The notes beneath the pieces were generated by a model that was given only the letters and a program-made list of their open reading frames with translations, was not told where the DNA came from and did no database searches. Below, in pieces: positions 1 to 5,808 of a DNA stretch of 7,631 nucleotides (position 1 is the first letter of the stretch; every line of letters begins with the position of its first letter). The stretch is taken from the NCBI GenBank assembly GCA_945949385.1, contig CAMFEL010000103.1, positions 1-7,631 on the forward strand, read 5' to 3'. This DNA is from an uncultured Clostridia bacterium (GTDB taxonomy: Bacteria; Bacillota; Clostridia; Oscillospirales; CAG-272). Both the position numbers and the translations under genes were made by a program.

Positions 1-322
1 GGGCGGCGTCTGTAACGACGGTTTCCGTACTAAGAACTTCGAGAGCATCGCGAAGCCGATTTTCCGGAAGCTCCGGATTCATAAGAGAATAAAAAAGACC
101 TGCATACGCCGCTCCCAAAAAAACACTAAGTGTTTCAAAGCTTTTGTCTGCATACACGGCAATGCCGCGACGCGCTCCCGTATTTAGAAGCGCCGTCGCC
201 GTTCTGCGGCTTTGCTCTCTGAGCTGTGCCCATGTGTATTCGCCCTTTGCATCCCGAACGGCTACCTTTTCGGGAAATCTTTCGGCACTGCGCTCAAGAT
301 AATCCGTAATATTATATATCAT
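1..322 (-). CDS. AMP-dependent synthetase/ligase (adenylation domain), N-terminal part only
   Basis: The N-terminal 107 residues are visible; the rest runs off the left edge. The translation begins MIYNITDYLERSAERFPEK and continues with a Y-T-W-A-Q-L-R-E segment near residue 30, a V-Y-A-D-K-S-F-E strand-helix near 56-63 and G-A-A-Y-A-G-L-F-Y at 70-78, followed by NPELPENRL. This order is typical of the start of acyl-adenylate-forming enzymes of the NRPS adenylation/DltA type, which activate a carboxylic or amino acid with ATP and load it on CoA or a carrier protein. The substrate cannot be read because the core motifs lie outside the window. The ATG at 320-322 is preceded by GGAG (332-335) with a 9-base spacer. 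A near-perfect promoter with an overlapping inverted repeat lies just upstream, so the gene is probably repressor controlled. The superfamily call is firm; the exact family is open. Confidence 0.85.
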   Translation of the reverse strand, partial: MIYNITDYLERSAERFPEKVAVRDAKGEYTWAQLREQSRRTATALLNTGARRGIAVYADKSFETLSVFLGAAYAGLFYSLMNPELPENRLRDALEVLSTETVVTDAA

Positions 323-351
323 CGGTTTTTTCTCCGTAGGTGTTGTGATTG

Positions 352-374
352 GTGTACTATGTTTATTAGTACAC
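352..374. promoter_or_regulatory. Perfect inverted repeat, likely repressor operator
   Basis: GTGTACTA (352-359) and TAGTACAC (367-374) are perfect inverted arms around a 7-base AT-rich spacer. The repeat starts about 5 bases downstream of the -10 box of the minus-strand promoter and covers the predicted start site, the usual place for a dimeric repressor to block initiation. The GT..TA/TA..AC half-site style recalls operators of GntR (YtrA-type) regulators, but that link is from memory and tentative. No such regulator gene is in the window. Confidence 0.75.
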
Positions 375-378
375 TTGT

Positions 379-406
379 ATTATAGCACTGTATAAAAAAT
401 TGTCAA
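379..406 (-). promoter_or_regulatory. Sigma-A promoter of the AMP-ligase gene
   Basis: Read on the minus strand, TTGACA (401-406) and TATAAT (379-384) both match consensus exactly, with a 16-base spacer. The predicted transcription start is near 372, giving a leader of about 50 bases before the ATG at 322. Such a strong basal promoter normally needs repression, which fits the inverted repeat directly downstream. Confidence 0.9.
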
Positions 407-550
407 TAGGATTTTGAAAATATACAAAATTGTTTGCAGGATAAATGTTTCCGGCTTCTGTTTTTAATTTCATTATATACTGCAAAAAACACGAAATATA
501 CAGAAAACTGTAAGAATAAAGTAAAAGTACGGCAATATGGCAGACATGCA

Positions 551-579
551 TTGACCGGGTTATAATAATGTGATAAAAT
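551..579 (+). promoter_or_regulatory. Candidate distal promoter (P1) for the XRE regulator operon
   Basis: TTGACC (551-556), a 17-base spacer and TAAAAT (574-579) each match sigma-A consensus at five of six positions. A transcript from here would have a leader of about 155 bases before the start codon at 743. It is a sequence match only, and the closer P2 could be used instead or as well. Confidence 0.45.
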
Positions 580-656
580 ATGATCAAAACAACCGCAGCT
601 ATAACCGTTTGTTGGGTTTTCAACCGATAGTTGTGCCATCTTCAACTTCCGGTATG

Positions 657-685
657 TTCAAATTCAGTCATTTGCCGCTTATAAT
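657..685 (+). promoter_or_regulatory. Candidate proximal promoter (P2) for the XRE regulator operon
   Basis: A perfect TATAAT (680-685) is preceded by a 17-base spacer and TTCAAA (657-662), which matches the -35 consensus at four of six positions. The predicted start near 692 falls at the edge of the 693-717 dyad. The weak -35 box would suit a regulated promoter. Confidence 0.6.
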
Positions 686-692
686 CAGGTTA

Positions 693-717
693 CAGACACG
701 AAGGCGCCGTGTGTCTG
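693..717. promoter_or_regulatory. Inverted repeat in the leader of the XRE regulator gene
   Basis: CAGACAC (693-699) and GTGTCTG (711-717) are perfect 7-base arms around an 11-base centre that contains GGCGCC. The dyad begins at the predicted start of P2 and ends 25 bases before the start codon. It could be an operator for the encoded XRE protein (autoregulation) or an RNA hairpin in the leader. The sequence does not decide between these. Confidence 0.5.
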
Positions 718-742
718 ATTAACGAAAGGTAAGGTATTTATT

Positions 743-1246
743 ATGGAGTATTCACTTGGTAAAAAAATCGCGGAGCTTCGTAAAAGCCGCGGTATGACAC
801 AGGAAGCGCTTGCGGAAAAAATGGGAGTAAGCGCGCAGGCTGTTTCAAAATGGGAAAACGATCTTTCCTGCCCCGATGTTATGTCTCTGCGTCCGCTGGC
901 GAATCTTTTCGGAGTTACGGCAGACGAGCTTCTGGCTCCCGGAGAGATCAGCCGTGCCGAGGTTCTTCCCGAAGTAGAGAGAAAAAACGTTGACGATATG
1001 ATGCTGAGAATCTATGTAAATGACAATGAGGACAAGGTAAAGTTAAACATTCCGATTCTGCTGCTGAAAGCATTTATGGGTGAGGACGGAAAACTTTCCG
1101 ACGGAATAAACATGAAATTCGGCAGCAAGAGCCTGAACGGTATTGATTTTCAAAGTATTATTACCGCCGCTTCCATGGGAACCGTAGGAAAGCTTTTGGA
1201 GATGGAATCGGACGACGGCACCACTGTTGATATCTATATTGAATAG
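743..1246 (+). CDS. XRE-family transcriptional regulator with a C-terminal ligand/partner-type domain
   Basis: The 167-residue protein has an N-terminal Cro/C1-type helix-turn-helix over residues 5-65; the recognition unit is near 19-38 (TQEALAEKMGVSAQAVSKWE), followed by PDVMSLRPLANLFGVTADELL, a classic XRE ending. After a short linker, residues 86-167 form a second domain with a strand (LRIYVN), IPILLLKAF, and an ending LLEMESDDGTTVDIYIE. This part resembles small domains attached to YvlB/LiaX- or DUF4097-type proteins in Firmicutes (family link from memory), and a shorter version is encoded by the next gene. The start ATG has AAGG (731-734) with an 8-base spacer. The role is probably cytoplasmic DNA binding with regulation of its own or nearby genes; the signal sensed is unknown. 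HTH identity is very sure, C-domain identity moderate. Confidence 0.9.
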   Translation: MEYSLGKKIAELRKSRGMTQEALAEKMGVSAQAVSKWENDLSCPDVMSLRPLANLFGVTADELLAPGEISRAEVLPEVERKNVDDMMLRIYVNDNEDKVKLNIPILLLKAFMGEDGKLSDGINMKFGSKSLNGIDFQSIITAASMGTVGKLLEMESDDGTTVDIYIE

Positions 1247-1260
1247 GGATTGAGCTGCAA

Positions 1261-1470
1261 ATGAAAATTGAAATAACCGAAGACGGAAAAATGCATACTG
1301 TTCGCGTTCCCATCACAGTAGTTGCTAAAATGATTAAGAGCAACAATACAGACCCCCAATCGGGTGCAAAAATAGCAAAAGCACTCAGAGCGTGTAAAAA
1401 GAAATATCCGAAGCTCAAATTAGTGGAAGTTGAATCCGAAGACGGCGAAAAAGTAGATATTTTCCTTTGA
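1261..1470 (+). CDS. Small 69-residue protein, paralogue of the preceding regulator's C-terminal domain
   Basis: The protein runs MKIEITEDGKMHTVRVPITV to a C-terminus of LVEVESEDGEKVDIFL. Both ends match the C-terminal domain of the upstream regulator: KIEI...VRVPITVVAKMI lines up with LRIYV...KLNIPILLLKAF, and LVEVESEDGEKVDIF with LLEMESDDGTTVDIY. It has no helix-turn-helix, signal peptide or membrane segment. It starts 14 bases after the regulator's stop with only a weak ribosome binding site (AGGG at 1245-1248, 12-base spacing), so translation may be coupled to the upstream gene. A strong terminator follows at once, so the two genes form one operon. A plausible but untested role is a partner that hetero-dimerises with, or competes against, the regulator's own domain. 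Confidence 0.8.
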   Translation: MKIEITEDGKMHTVRVPITVVAKMIKSNNTDPQSGAKIAKALRACKKKYPKLKLVEVESEDGEKVDIFL

Positions 1471-1476
1471 AAACTG

Positions 1477-1514
1477 AAAGGTTGAAACGCAAATGCGTTT
1501 CAGCCTTTTTATGT
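1477..1514 (+). terminator. Rho-independent terminator of the XRE operon, possibly bidirectional
   Basis: The arms 1477-1490 (AAAGGTTGAAACGC) and 1495-1508 pair over 14 positions with a single G-U wobble and an AAAT tetraloop. A T-rich tail follows (TTTTTATGTTTTT overall). The convergent asnA gene ends at 1522, and on the minus strand the same hairpin is followed by a shorter T-containing stretch, so it may also stop asnA transcripts. Confidence 0.9.
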
Positions 1515-1521
1515 TTTTGCA

Positions 1522-2535
1522 TTAAAGTAAAGCAATACCTGCTTTTTTGCATATCTTCTGCGTTTCCTCGTCCCACGCACCGGACTGCACCTCTCCTATA
1601 TGGGCGCAGCCCATAAGCAGCATACAAAGCCTTGACTGACCGATACCGCCGCCGATAGTCAAAGGAAGCTCTCCCGCAAGCAGCGCTTTGTGGAACGGCA
1701 ACTTGCGGCGTTCCTCGCAGCCTGCAATTTTAAGCTGTTTTTCAAGGCTTTCGGTGTTGACTCTGATGCCCATGGAGGATATTTCGAAAGCTCTCTCCAA
1801 AAGCTCGTTGTACACGATAATATCGCCGTTAAGCTCCCAGTCATCGTAGTCGGGGGCTCTGCCGTCATGACGCCTTCCGCTTTTCAGCGTCTTTCCGATC
1901 TGCATAAGGAAAACGGTATGATGGATCTTTGCATATTCCGTCTCGCGGCGGGCAGGCTCAAGCTCGGGATACATATCCTCCAGCTCCTGAGTAGTGATAA
2001 AGGTCACATCCCTGCAAAGCTCGGGACCGATGTCGGGAAACTCCCATTTCAGCTCGTCGGATGTATTGCATACAGCGCTGACAATGCGCTTTACCGTGTC
2101 CTTCAGATATTCAATATTTCTCTGATCGGCGGTTATGACCTTCTCCCAGTCCCACTGGTCAACATATACGGAGTGCAGATTGTCAAGATGCTCCTCGTCA
2201 CGCCGTATGGCGTTCATATCCGTATAAAGACCCTTGCCGGGGCGGAAATCGTACTGCTTCAGCGCCCAGCGTTTCCATTTTGCAAGAGACTGGACAACCT
2301 GATATGTTTTATTGCCTACGGCGGGTACATCAAAGGAAACGGGACGCTCAACACCGTTAAGGTCGTCGTTAAGTCCGCTTTCCGCCGTTACGAACAAAGG
2401 AGCGGACACTCTTTCAAGATTAAGCGCCGCGCTTAAATTTTTCTGAAAACTCTTTTTAATCAGTTCAATGGCGCGCTGCGTCTCGTATACGGAAAGACGG
2501 GTAGCGTAGCCCTGCGGAACAAATACTTCTGACAT
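1522..2535 (-). CDS. asnA: Aspartate-ammonia ligase (asparagine synthetase A)
   Basis: This cytoplasmic enzyme makes L-asparagine from L-aspartate and ammonia, using ATP and releasing AMP and pyrophosphate. The 337-residue product is close to the E. coli AsnA length of 330. Hallmarks are S-L-A-K-W-K-R at 83-89, LHSVYVDQWDWE at 120-131, RHDGRAPDYDDW at 222-233, LNGDI at 235-239, SSMGIRV at 253-259 and GGGIGQSR at 295-302; the last resembles motif 3 of class II aminoacyl-tRNA synthetases, to which the family is related. An upstream in-frame ATG would add 13 residues, but the start at 2533-2535 is chosen because GGAGGTG (2541-2547) precedes it by 5 bases and the N-terminus then fits the family. 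The gene has its own promoter, is convergent with the XRE operon, and appears intact. It is a host metabolic gene, unrelated to the phage genes to its right. Confidence 0.97.
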   Translation of the reverse strand: MSEVFVPQGYATRLSVYETQRAIELIKKSFQKNLSAALNLERVSAPLFVTAESGLNDDLNGVERPVSFDVPAVGNKTYQVVQSLAKWKRWALKQYDFRPGKGLYTDMNAIRRDEEHLDNLHSVYVDQWDWEKVITADQRNIEYLKDTVKRIVSAVCNTSDELKWEFPDIGPELCRDVTFITTQELEDMYPELEPARRETEYAKIHHTVFLMQIGKTLKSGRRHDGRAPDYDDWELNGDIIVYNELLERAFEISSMGIRVNTESLEKQLKIAGCEERRKLPFHKALLAGELPLTIGGGIGQSRLCMLLMGCAHIGEVQSGAWDEETQKICKKAGIALL

Positions 2536-2540
2536 TTCCG

Positions 2541-2547
2541 CACCTCC
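2541..2547 (-). promoter_or_regulatory. Ribosome binding site that sets the asnA start
   Basis: GGAGGTG on the minus strand lies 5 bases before ATG 2533-2535. It sits inside the longer reading frame that begins at 2574, which argues against that upstream start. Confidence 0.85.
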
Positions 2548-2565
2548 GTTTTTAATAATAAATAT

Positions 2566-2594
2566 ATAATACACTAAAGTCCCCTCTGTGTCAA
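2566..2594 (-). promoter_or_regulatory. Sigma-A promoter of asnA
   Basis: On the minus strand TTGACA (2589-2594) is a perfect -35 box, followed by a 17-base spacer and TATTAT (2566-2571), five of six matches to the -10 consensus. The predicted start near 2559 leaves a leader of only about 24 bases. That is too short for a T-box riboswitch, often used for asparagine genes in Firmicutes. No operator-like dyad is seen around it. Confidence 0.85.
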
Positions 2595-2611
2595 GAAAAA
2601 ATGAGGTGATT

Positions 2612-2640
2612 AGTAAAAGCGCCGCACACGGCGGCGCTTT
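2612..2640 (-). terminator. Rho-independent terminator of the phage virion operon
   Basis: AAAGCGCCGC (2616-2625) and GCGGCGCTTT (2631-2640) are perfect 10-base arms with a 5-base loop. Read on the minus strand the stem ends in TTTT and begins 7 bases after the stop of the last phage gene (2648). It isolates the phage operon from the co-directional asnA promoter, which starts 21 bases beyond the stem. Confidence 0.9.
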
Positions 2641-2647
2641 ATAACTG

Positions 2648-3391
2648 CTACTTGATGCTTAACAGAAGCTTTACATAATCGGTATACCTGTTCCAATCGT
2701 CCTTTGACAGATTTCTGTAATTGTCCGTAAGCATTTTGCCTTCGGTCAGATAGTTTTTCAGCATATCGTTGTACCTGTCAAAATCGGCGTCGTCAAGCTC
2801 CGACAAAAGCTTTATCTGCTGTGCGGTCGCCTCTTTTTCATCGGTATATCTTCCCCATGCGGCCTCGTAAAGTTCGGGAATAATCTGCACCGCCTTTGAG
2901 ACGGTATTACCGTACGCCTGCTGACCGACGGCCTGTGCATAGCTGTTGCCCATTCCGCCTGTCAGCGCCGCAGATTTACCGATAGCGTCCTGCATGGCAA
3001 GCCGCGCCTGATCAGCGTATGAATCTCTGTATGCCCTGTATACGGGGTCGTTTTCGGCATTATACGAAAACTTTGTTTCCGACAGTATATCAAGCAGGCT
3101 GTCTATTTCATCGGCATACTTTGCTCCGGTGTAAACCGGGCGGTTACTGCGCCAATCGTCTGCCAGCGCTTTTGCCTTGGCAGCAGCACCTGAATCCGTA
3201 GCGCTTCTTTCATTGTTTATAAGACTTGTTGAAATAAGAGGAGACAGAGTTGTGCTTTGCCCGTATACATTCGCAGACGATCCCTTTGACGAACCGGAAT
3301 CGCTGTTTTTATTATCGGTTTTTGTATTTTTTTCATCTGTTTTGCCCTTCTCCGGTGCCGGAGCATAGTCGCTTGATTTTTTATATATCAC
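2648..3391 (-). CDS. Phage virion-associated protein of unknown function (last gene of the module)
   Basis: The 247-residue product starts with a low-complexity, charged Lys/Asp/Ser-rich tail (about 1-45), then a helical middle and C-terminus. Residues 115-160 contain DPVYRAYRDSYADQ and then the block SAALTGGMGNSYAQAVGQQA, a pattern I recall from proteins next to the tail genes of gut Firmicutes phages, usually annotated only as hypothetical or tail protein. PELYEAAWGRY at 172-182 and NRYTDYVKLLLSIK at the end continue the helical pattern. No signal peptide or membrane segment is seen. The start is GTG (3389-3391), supported by AAAGGAG (3401-3407) 9 bases upstream. It follows the 58-residue gene by only 2 bases. 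A minor virion or ejected internal protein is possible but unproven. Confidence 0.8.
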   Translation of the reverse strand: MIYKKSSDYAPAPEKGKTDEKNTKTDNKNSDSGSSKGSSANVYGQSTTLSPLISTSLINNERSATDSGAAAKAKALADDWRSNRPVYTGAKYADEIDSLLDILSETKFSYNAENDPVYRAYRDSYADQARLAMQDAIGKSAALTGGMGNSYAQAVGQQAYGNTVSKAVQIIPELYEAAWGRYTDEKEATAQQIKLLSELDDADFDRYNDMLKNYLTEGKMLTDNYRNLSKDDWNRYTDYVKLLLSIK

Positions 3392-3393
3392 GG

Positions 3394-3570
3394 TCAGTTT
3401 CTCCTTTCGTCAAGTATTTTCTGTATCTCGCTGTTGAAATTCTCATAACCGAGGTTTTCCGAAAACACGCACACTTCCTCACAAAACATATACAGCCATG
3501 AGTACAGCGCGTCCAGCTTTTCCTCTGTAGTGCCGCTCAGAACGGGAGGTTGTCTGTTTGACAACTTCAT
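3394..3570 (-). CDS. Small phage protein (58 residues)
   Basis: The frame starts MKLSNRQPPVLSGTTEEKLD and continues with ALYSWLYMFCEEV and a charged C-terminus ending LDERRN. The pattern of MKL, a proline-containing linker and an amphipathic Leu-rich helix near residues 17-37 recalls small proteins found beside tail genes of related gut phages (from memory). Its ATG (3568-3570) is preceded by an AAAGGTAGG stretch about 10 bases upstream. Its stop lies 2 bases before the GTG of the next gene, and the next gene's ribosome binding site sits inside its 3' end, so the two are probably translationally coupled. The position, the coupling and the sensible protein support a real gene. Its function is unknown, perhaps a small structural or assembly factor. 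Confidence 0.7.
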   Translation of the reverse strand: MKLSNRQPPVLSGTTEEKLDALYSWLYMFCEEVCVFSENLGYENFNSEIQKILDERRN

Positions 3571-3634
3571 TATTATTCATCCTACCTTTCCAACATTCAG
3601 TATTGCTCAGAACGCAGTTGAATTGATTTGAAAT

Positions 3635-5410
3635 TTACAGCCCGCGCGGGGATACGGTACTGCACCTCTCCCATACGCTGGTAAGGGAGCGCAGAACACA
3701 TTTTCCGCGCCCTTCAACTTTTATGCGAAAGCTTGCACAGCGCCGAGGTCGGACTTCCACCGTTTTAATGCCGTCTCCGGTACCTGTGAAAGCATATTCC
3801 GTCACCCATTCTCCGCCCTCACGGGAAAGTGATACGGTGGCTTCGGCACCCGCTTCCGGTTCAAGGCGCAGAACAACGCGGGACACATATTTGTGGTGCG
3901 GGGTATCGTAACCCATATCTCCCGTTTCAAAGTTCCATTCATATGAGTTTTCTTTCTCCGGAGTGCCTGCGATACCGTCGGAATCCGCGGCATATACGGT
4001 GCTTTTGTCACCGCTTTGGCACAGCATATACAGTTTTGTGCCGCTTCGGCAGAATGAAACTATACCGGGGTCGTCCTCCCTGCTCCACAGCTTTCTTTCA
4101 CTGTCATAAACATACAGGCTTCTTTCGCCGTCTCTGTCAGCCATTGATACATAGTATTTGGCTCCCACGCTGCCCGCCACGGCATTTTTGAATCCGGCAG
4201 AGTCAAGACATTGATCTATAACCTGAGGAATACTGCCGTCATAGCGCACAATGCCGTCAGTTGATTTATAATACAGACAGTCTCCGACGGTGGCTAAGCT
4301 TTCGGAACTTCCTATCTCAACTCCGCGCATTTTTGACTCGGTTACCGTGAATTCCGCAGGATAGCTTCCGTACACCTTAATTATGGCATTTTCCTTGAAG
4401 AACACGGGATTACCGTTGAAGCATACAGCTCCCGTGAAAGCGCCCGGCGTATTTATGCTTGCCGTCCATGAATCAGTGGAAACACCTTCAAATCTATGCC
4501 AGTTATATGCGTCGCCCAAGGCAGATGCGTATATTTCGTTTACGGGAACATTCCCCGCACCTACGCCGTATCTGCATCCCCACAGACGGTTTCCGGCTGA
4601 TACTACAAAATCCATATCCGGCACCGTTCTCGCTATGGTAAATGAGCCTGCGGACTGAGTAAAGCTCGCGATAGGTGAGATTATCAGCTTTGAACGCTGA
4701 ATATCAATGTTTTTAATATTGTAGCTTCCGTTAAGCTCTGCATCGGTAAAACCGCTCAGCTCTACAGTATCGTTTTTCCTGACAGAAATGTTAAAGGCCA
4801 GCTTTTGGTAGAATGCACCTTTTCCGCCTTCCTCGGTCAGCTTGTATACGCTGCAGCTTATAGCCGTAAATGCACCGGAGGAATTAAGCGTGCCGTCAAG
4901 ATCGCTTCTTTCGGCGCACAGTTCATAGAAAAAACCGTCCTGTGCTCCAAGCGGTATGTTCTTAGTGTACTCAAGCGGCAGTTTTTCAGCCATGGTCATA
5001 AGGTTTACAACTTTTTTATCGGGGAAGAAATACAGCCTGGTACCCGATGTCACATACTGCTTTTTTCCTTGAGTCAGAAAACCGTTTGTGTTCATGATTA
5101 TATGCTCACCGAAGCCGTCGTTATCTGCATAATATGCTTTGAGCCTTGTCGGTACATCAAGTACAAATGCGTCGTGAACGATATTCTGCCCTACCTGAAC
5201 ATCAAGAGACAGCATACCGTATATTTCCGTATCTCCGAAATCTACTTTGCCGCGCGGTTTTCTGACGCTGAAAGCAGGATAGGAATCGGAGCTCATATTT
5301 GTCAGATCGGCAAAGCATCCGTCGTGCGGAACGGTACGTCTGTCAAGACCGTTAAAGGTCGAAACTGTTTTTTCTGTTTTTGTGTTATTACTTAGAGACG
5401 CAAGCTTCAT
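3635..5410 (-). CDS. Phage tail nozzle / head-tail stabilisation-type protein (beta-rich)
   Basis: The 591-residue product is nearly all beta strand with short loops, as expected for the propeller-like nozzle or stabilisation proteins that close the head-tail channel in short-tailed phages (P22 gp10-like in role; homology not tested). The N-terminus has FNGLDRR at 19-25 and LTNMSSDSYPAFSVR at 36-50. The middle has VPDMDFVVSAGNRLWGCR at 263-280, NEIYASALGDAYNW at 291-304, FFKENAIIKVYGSYP at 337-351 and YYKSTDGIVRYDGS at 380-393. The C-terminal part (about 490-585) looks like a beta-sandwich ending RRCASFRIKVEGRG. ATG 5408-5410 is chosen over the in-frame GTG two codons upstream, because GAGG (5416-5419) lies 5 bases before the ATG and would overlap the GTG. 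The connector gene stops 7 bases upstream. The phage structural call is firm; the nozzle role is inferred from pattern and position. Confidence 0.85.
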   Translation of the reverse strand: MKLASLSNNTKTEKTVSTFNGLDRRTVPHDGCFADLTNMSSDSYPAFSVRKPRGKVDFGDTEIYGMLSLDVQVGQNIVHDAFVLDVPTRLKAYYADNDGFGEHIIMNTNGFLTQGKKQYVTSGTRLYFFPDKKVVNLMTMAEKLPLEYTKNIPLGAQDGFFYELCAERSDLDGTLNSSGAFTAISCSVYKLTEEGGKGAFYQKLAFNISVRKNDTVELSGFTDAELNGSYNIKNIDIQRSKLIISPIASFTQSAGSFTIARTVPDMDFVVSAGNRLWGCRYGVGAGNVPVNEIYASALGDAYNWHRFEGVSTDSWTASINTPGAFTGAVCFNGNPVFFKENAIIKVYGSYPAEFTVTESKMRGVEIGSSESLATVGDCLYYKSTDGIVRYDGSIPQVIDQCLDSAGFKNAVAGSVGAKYYVSMADRDGERSLYVYDSERKLWSREDDPGIVSFCRSGTKLYMLCQSGDKSTVYAADSDGIAGTPEKENSYEWNFETGDMGYDTPHHKYVSRVVLRLEPEAGAEATVSLSREGGEWVTEYAFTGTGDGIKTVEVRPRRCASFRIKVEGRGKCVLRSLTSVWERCSTVSPRGL

Positions 5411-5417
5411 ATGCACC

Positions 5418-5783
5418 TCACAGCTTTATTTTTGAGACGCCGAGCGGCGCTCTTTCTCTGTTAACACAGTCGGCGTACGATGAATATGCCGCGGCAAAAA
5501 GTGCCGCTGAGTTCATATACCTTTCCGTATCCCTCAGATACATATCGTTTTTCATCTGCAGGTACAGAATATACAGCTCCGATTGCGGGTCGGGTACCGT
5601 AAGCAGCGCGTCGCCGTCGGCCGTTATATCGCAAAACGAGCCGCTGTCGGCTCCTGCATGCGTGATCTCGAGTTCACGGCGCACGGTATCCTCGATTTCC
5701 CACAGCCAGTTCAGGAGCTTGTCTCTCGGTACCGTGTCGCCCATGCAATCATTTGCACGGGCAATCGCTTCGTTTACTGTCAT
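5418..5783 (-). CDS. Putative phage head-tail connector/adaptor protein
   Basis: The 121-residue product starts MTVNEAIARANDCMGDTVPR. It is mainly helical with an inserted small beta region (about 47-64), followed by VPDPQSELYILYLQMKNDMYL at 63-83 and RYMNSAALFAAAYSSYADCVNR at 88-109. This layout, an N-terminal helix pair, a 'VP.P...LY..YL' turn and a final Ala/Tyr-rich helix, is what I recall for small adaptor-like proteins between the capsid and nozzle genes of gut Firmicutes phages. It would line the neck between portal and tail. A longer frame begins at 5837, but AAGGAGG (5790-5796) lies 6 bases before ATG 5781-5783 and decides for the shorter start; the longer version would also include the hairpin at 5809-5841. 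The stop overlaps the ribosome binding site of the nozzle gene. The connector role is by position and pattern. Confidence 0.8.
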   Translation of the reverse strand: MTVNEAIARANDCMGDTVPRDKLLNWLWEIEDTVRRELEITHAGADSGSFCDITADGDALLTVPDPQSELYILYLQMKNDMYLRDTERYMNSAALFAAAYSSYADCVNRERAPLGVSKIKL

Positions 5784-5789
5784 ATTTAA

Positions 5790-5796
5790 CCTCCTT
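5790..5796 (-). promoter_or_regulatory. Perfect ribosome binding site setting the connector gene start
   Basis: AAGGAGG on the minus strand, 6 bases before ATG 5781-5783. It lies downstream of the 5809-5841 hairpin, so ribosomes can load on the connector gene without unfolding that stem. Confidence 0.9.
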
Positions 5797-5808
5797 TTTA
5801 CAGATAGA

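Larger units (their letters stand above)
323..742. other. AT-rich divergent intergenic region without a supported gene
   Basis: These 420 bases separate the leftward AMP-ligase gene from the rightward regulator gene. They hold the ligase promoter and operator (352-406), two candidate rightward promoters (551-579 and 657-685) and a dyad at 693-717. A looser inverted pair, GGTTATA (558-564) and TATAACC (600-606), is also present. Open frames here are Tyr/Phe/Cys-rich and look like no known protein, so no gene is called. Nothing further is recognised between 407 and 550. Confidence 0.7.

Noticed and set aside
403..645. 80-codon minus-strand open frame in the AT-rich intergenic region, with a GGAAG-like stretch before an internal ATG
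   Set aside because: The protein is rich in Tyr, Phe, Cys and His without recognisable domains, and it overlaps the rightward promoter region. Its composition looks like translated AT-rich spacer.
1690..2436. 248-codon plus-strand open frame
   Set aside because: It lies entirely antisense to asnA, whose identity is certain. It has no family resemblance, so it is a shadow frame.
2536..2574. Upstream in-frame start that would lengthen AsnA by 13 residues
   Set aside because: The extension contains the GGAGGTG ribosome binding site of the downstream ATG and overlaps the -10 box of the promoter, so it is unlikely to be translated.
3480..3580. Alternative ATG at 3578-3580 giving a 33-residue peptide overlapping the 58-residue gene
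   Set aside because: It is out of frame with the better candidate, sits too close to the AAAGG motif and ends in a peptide with no sensible pattern.
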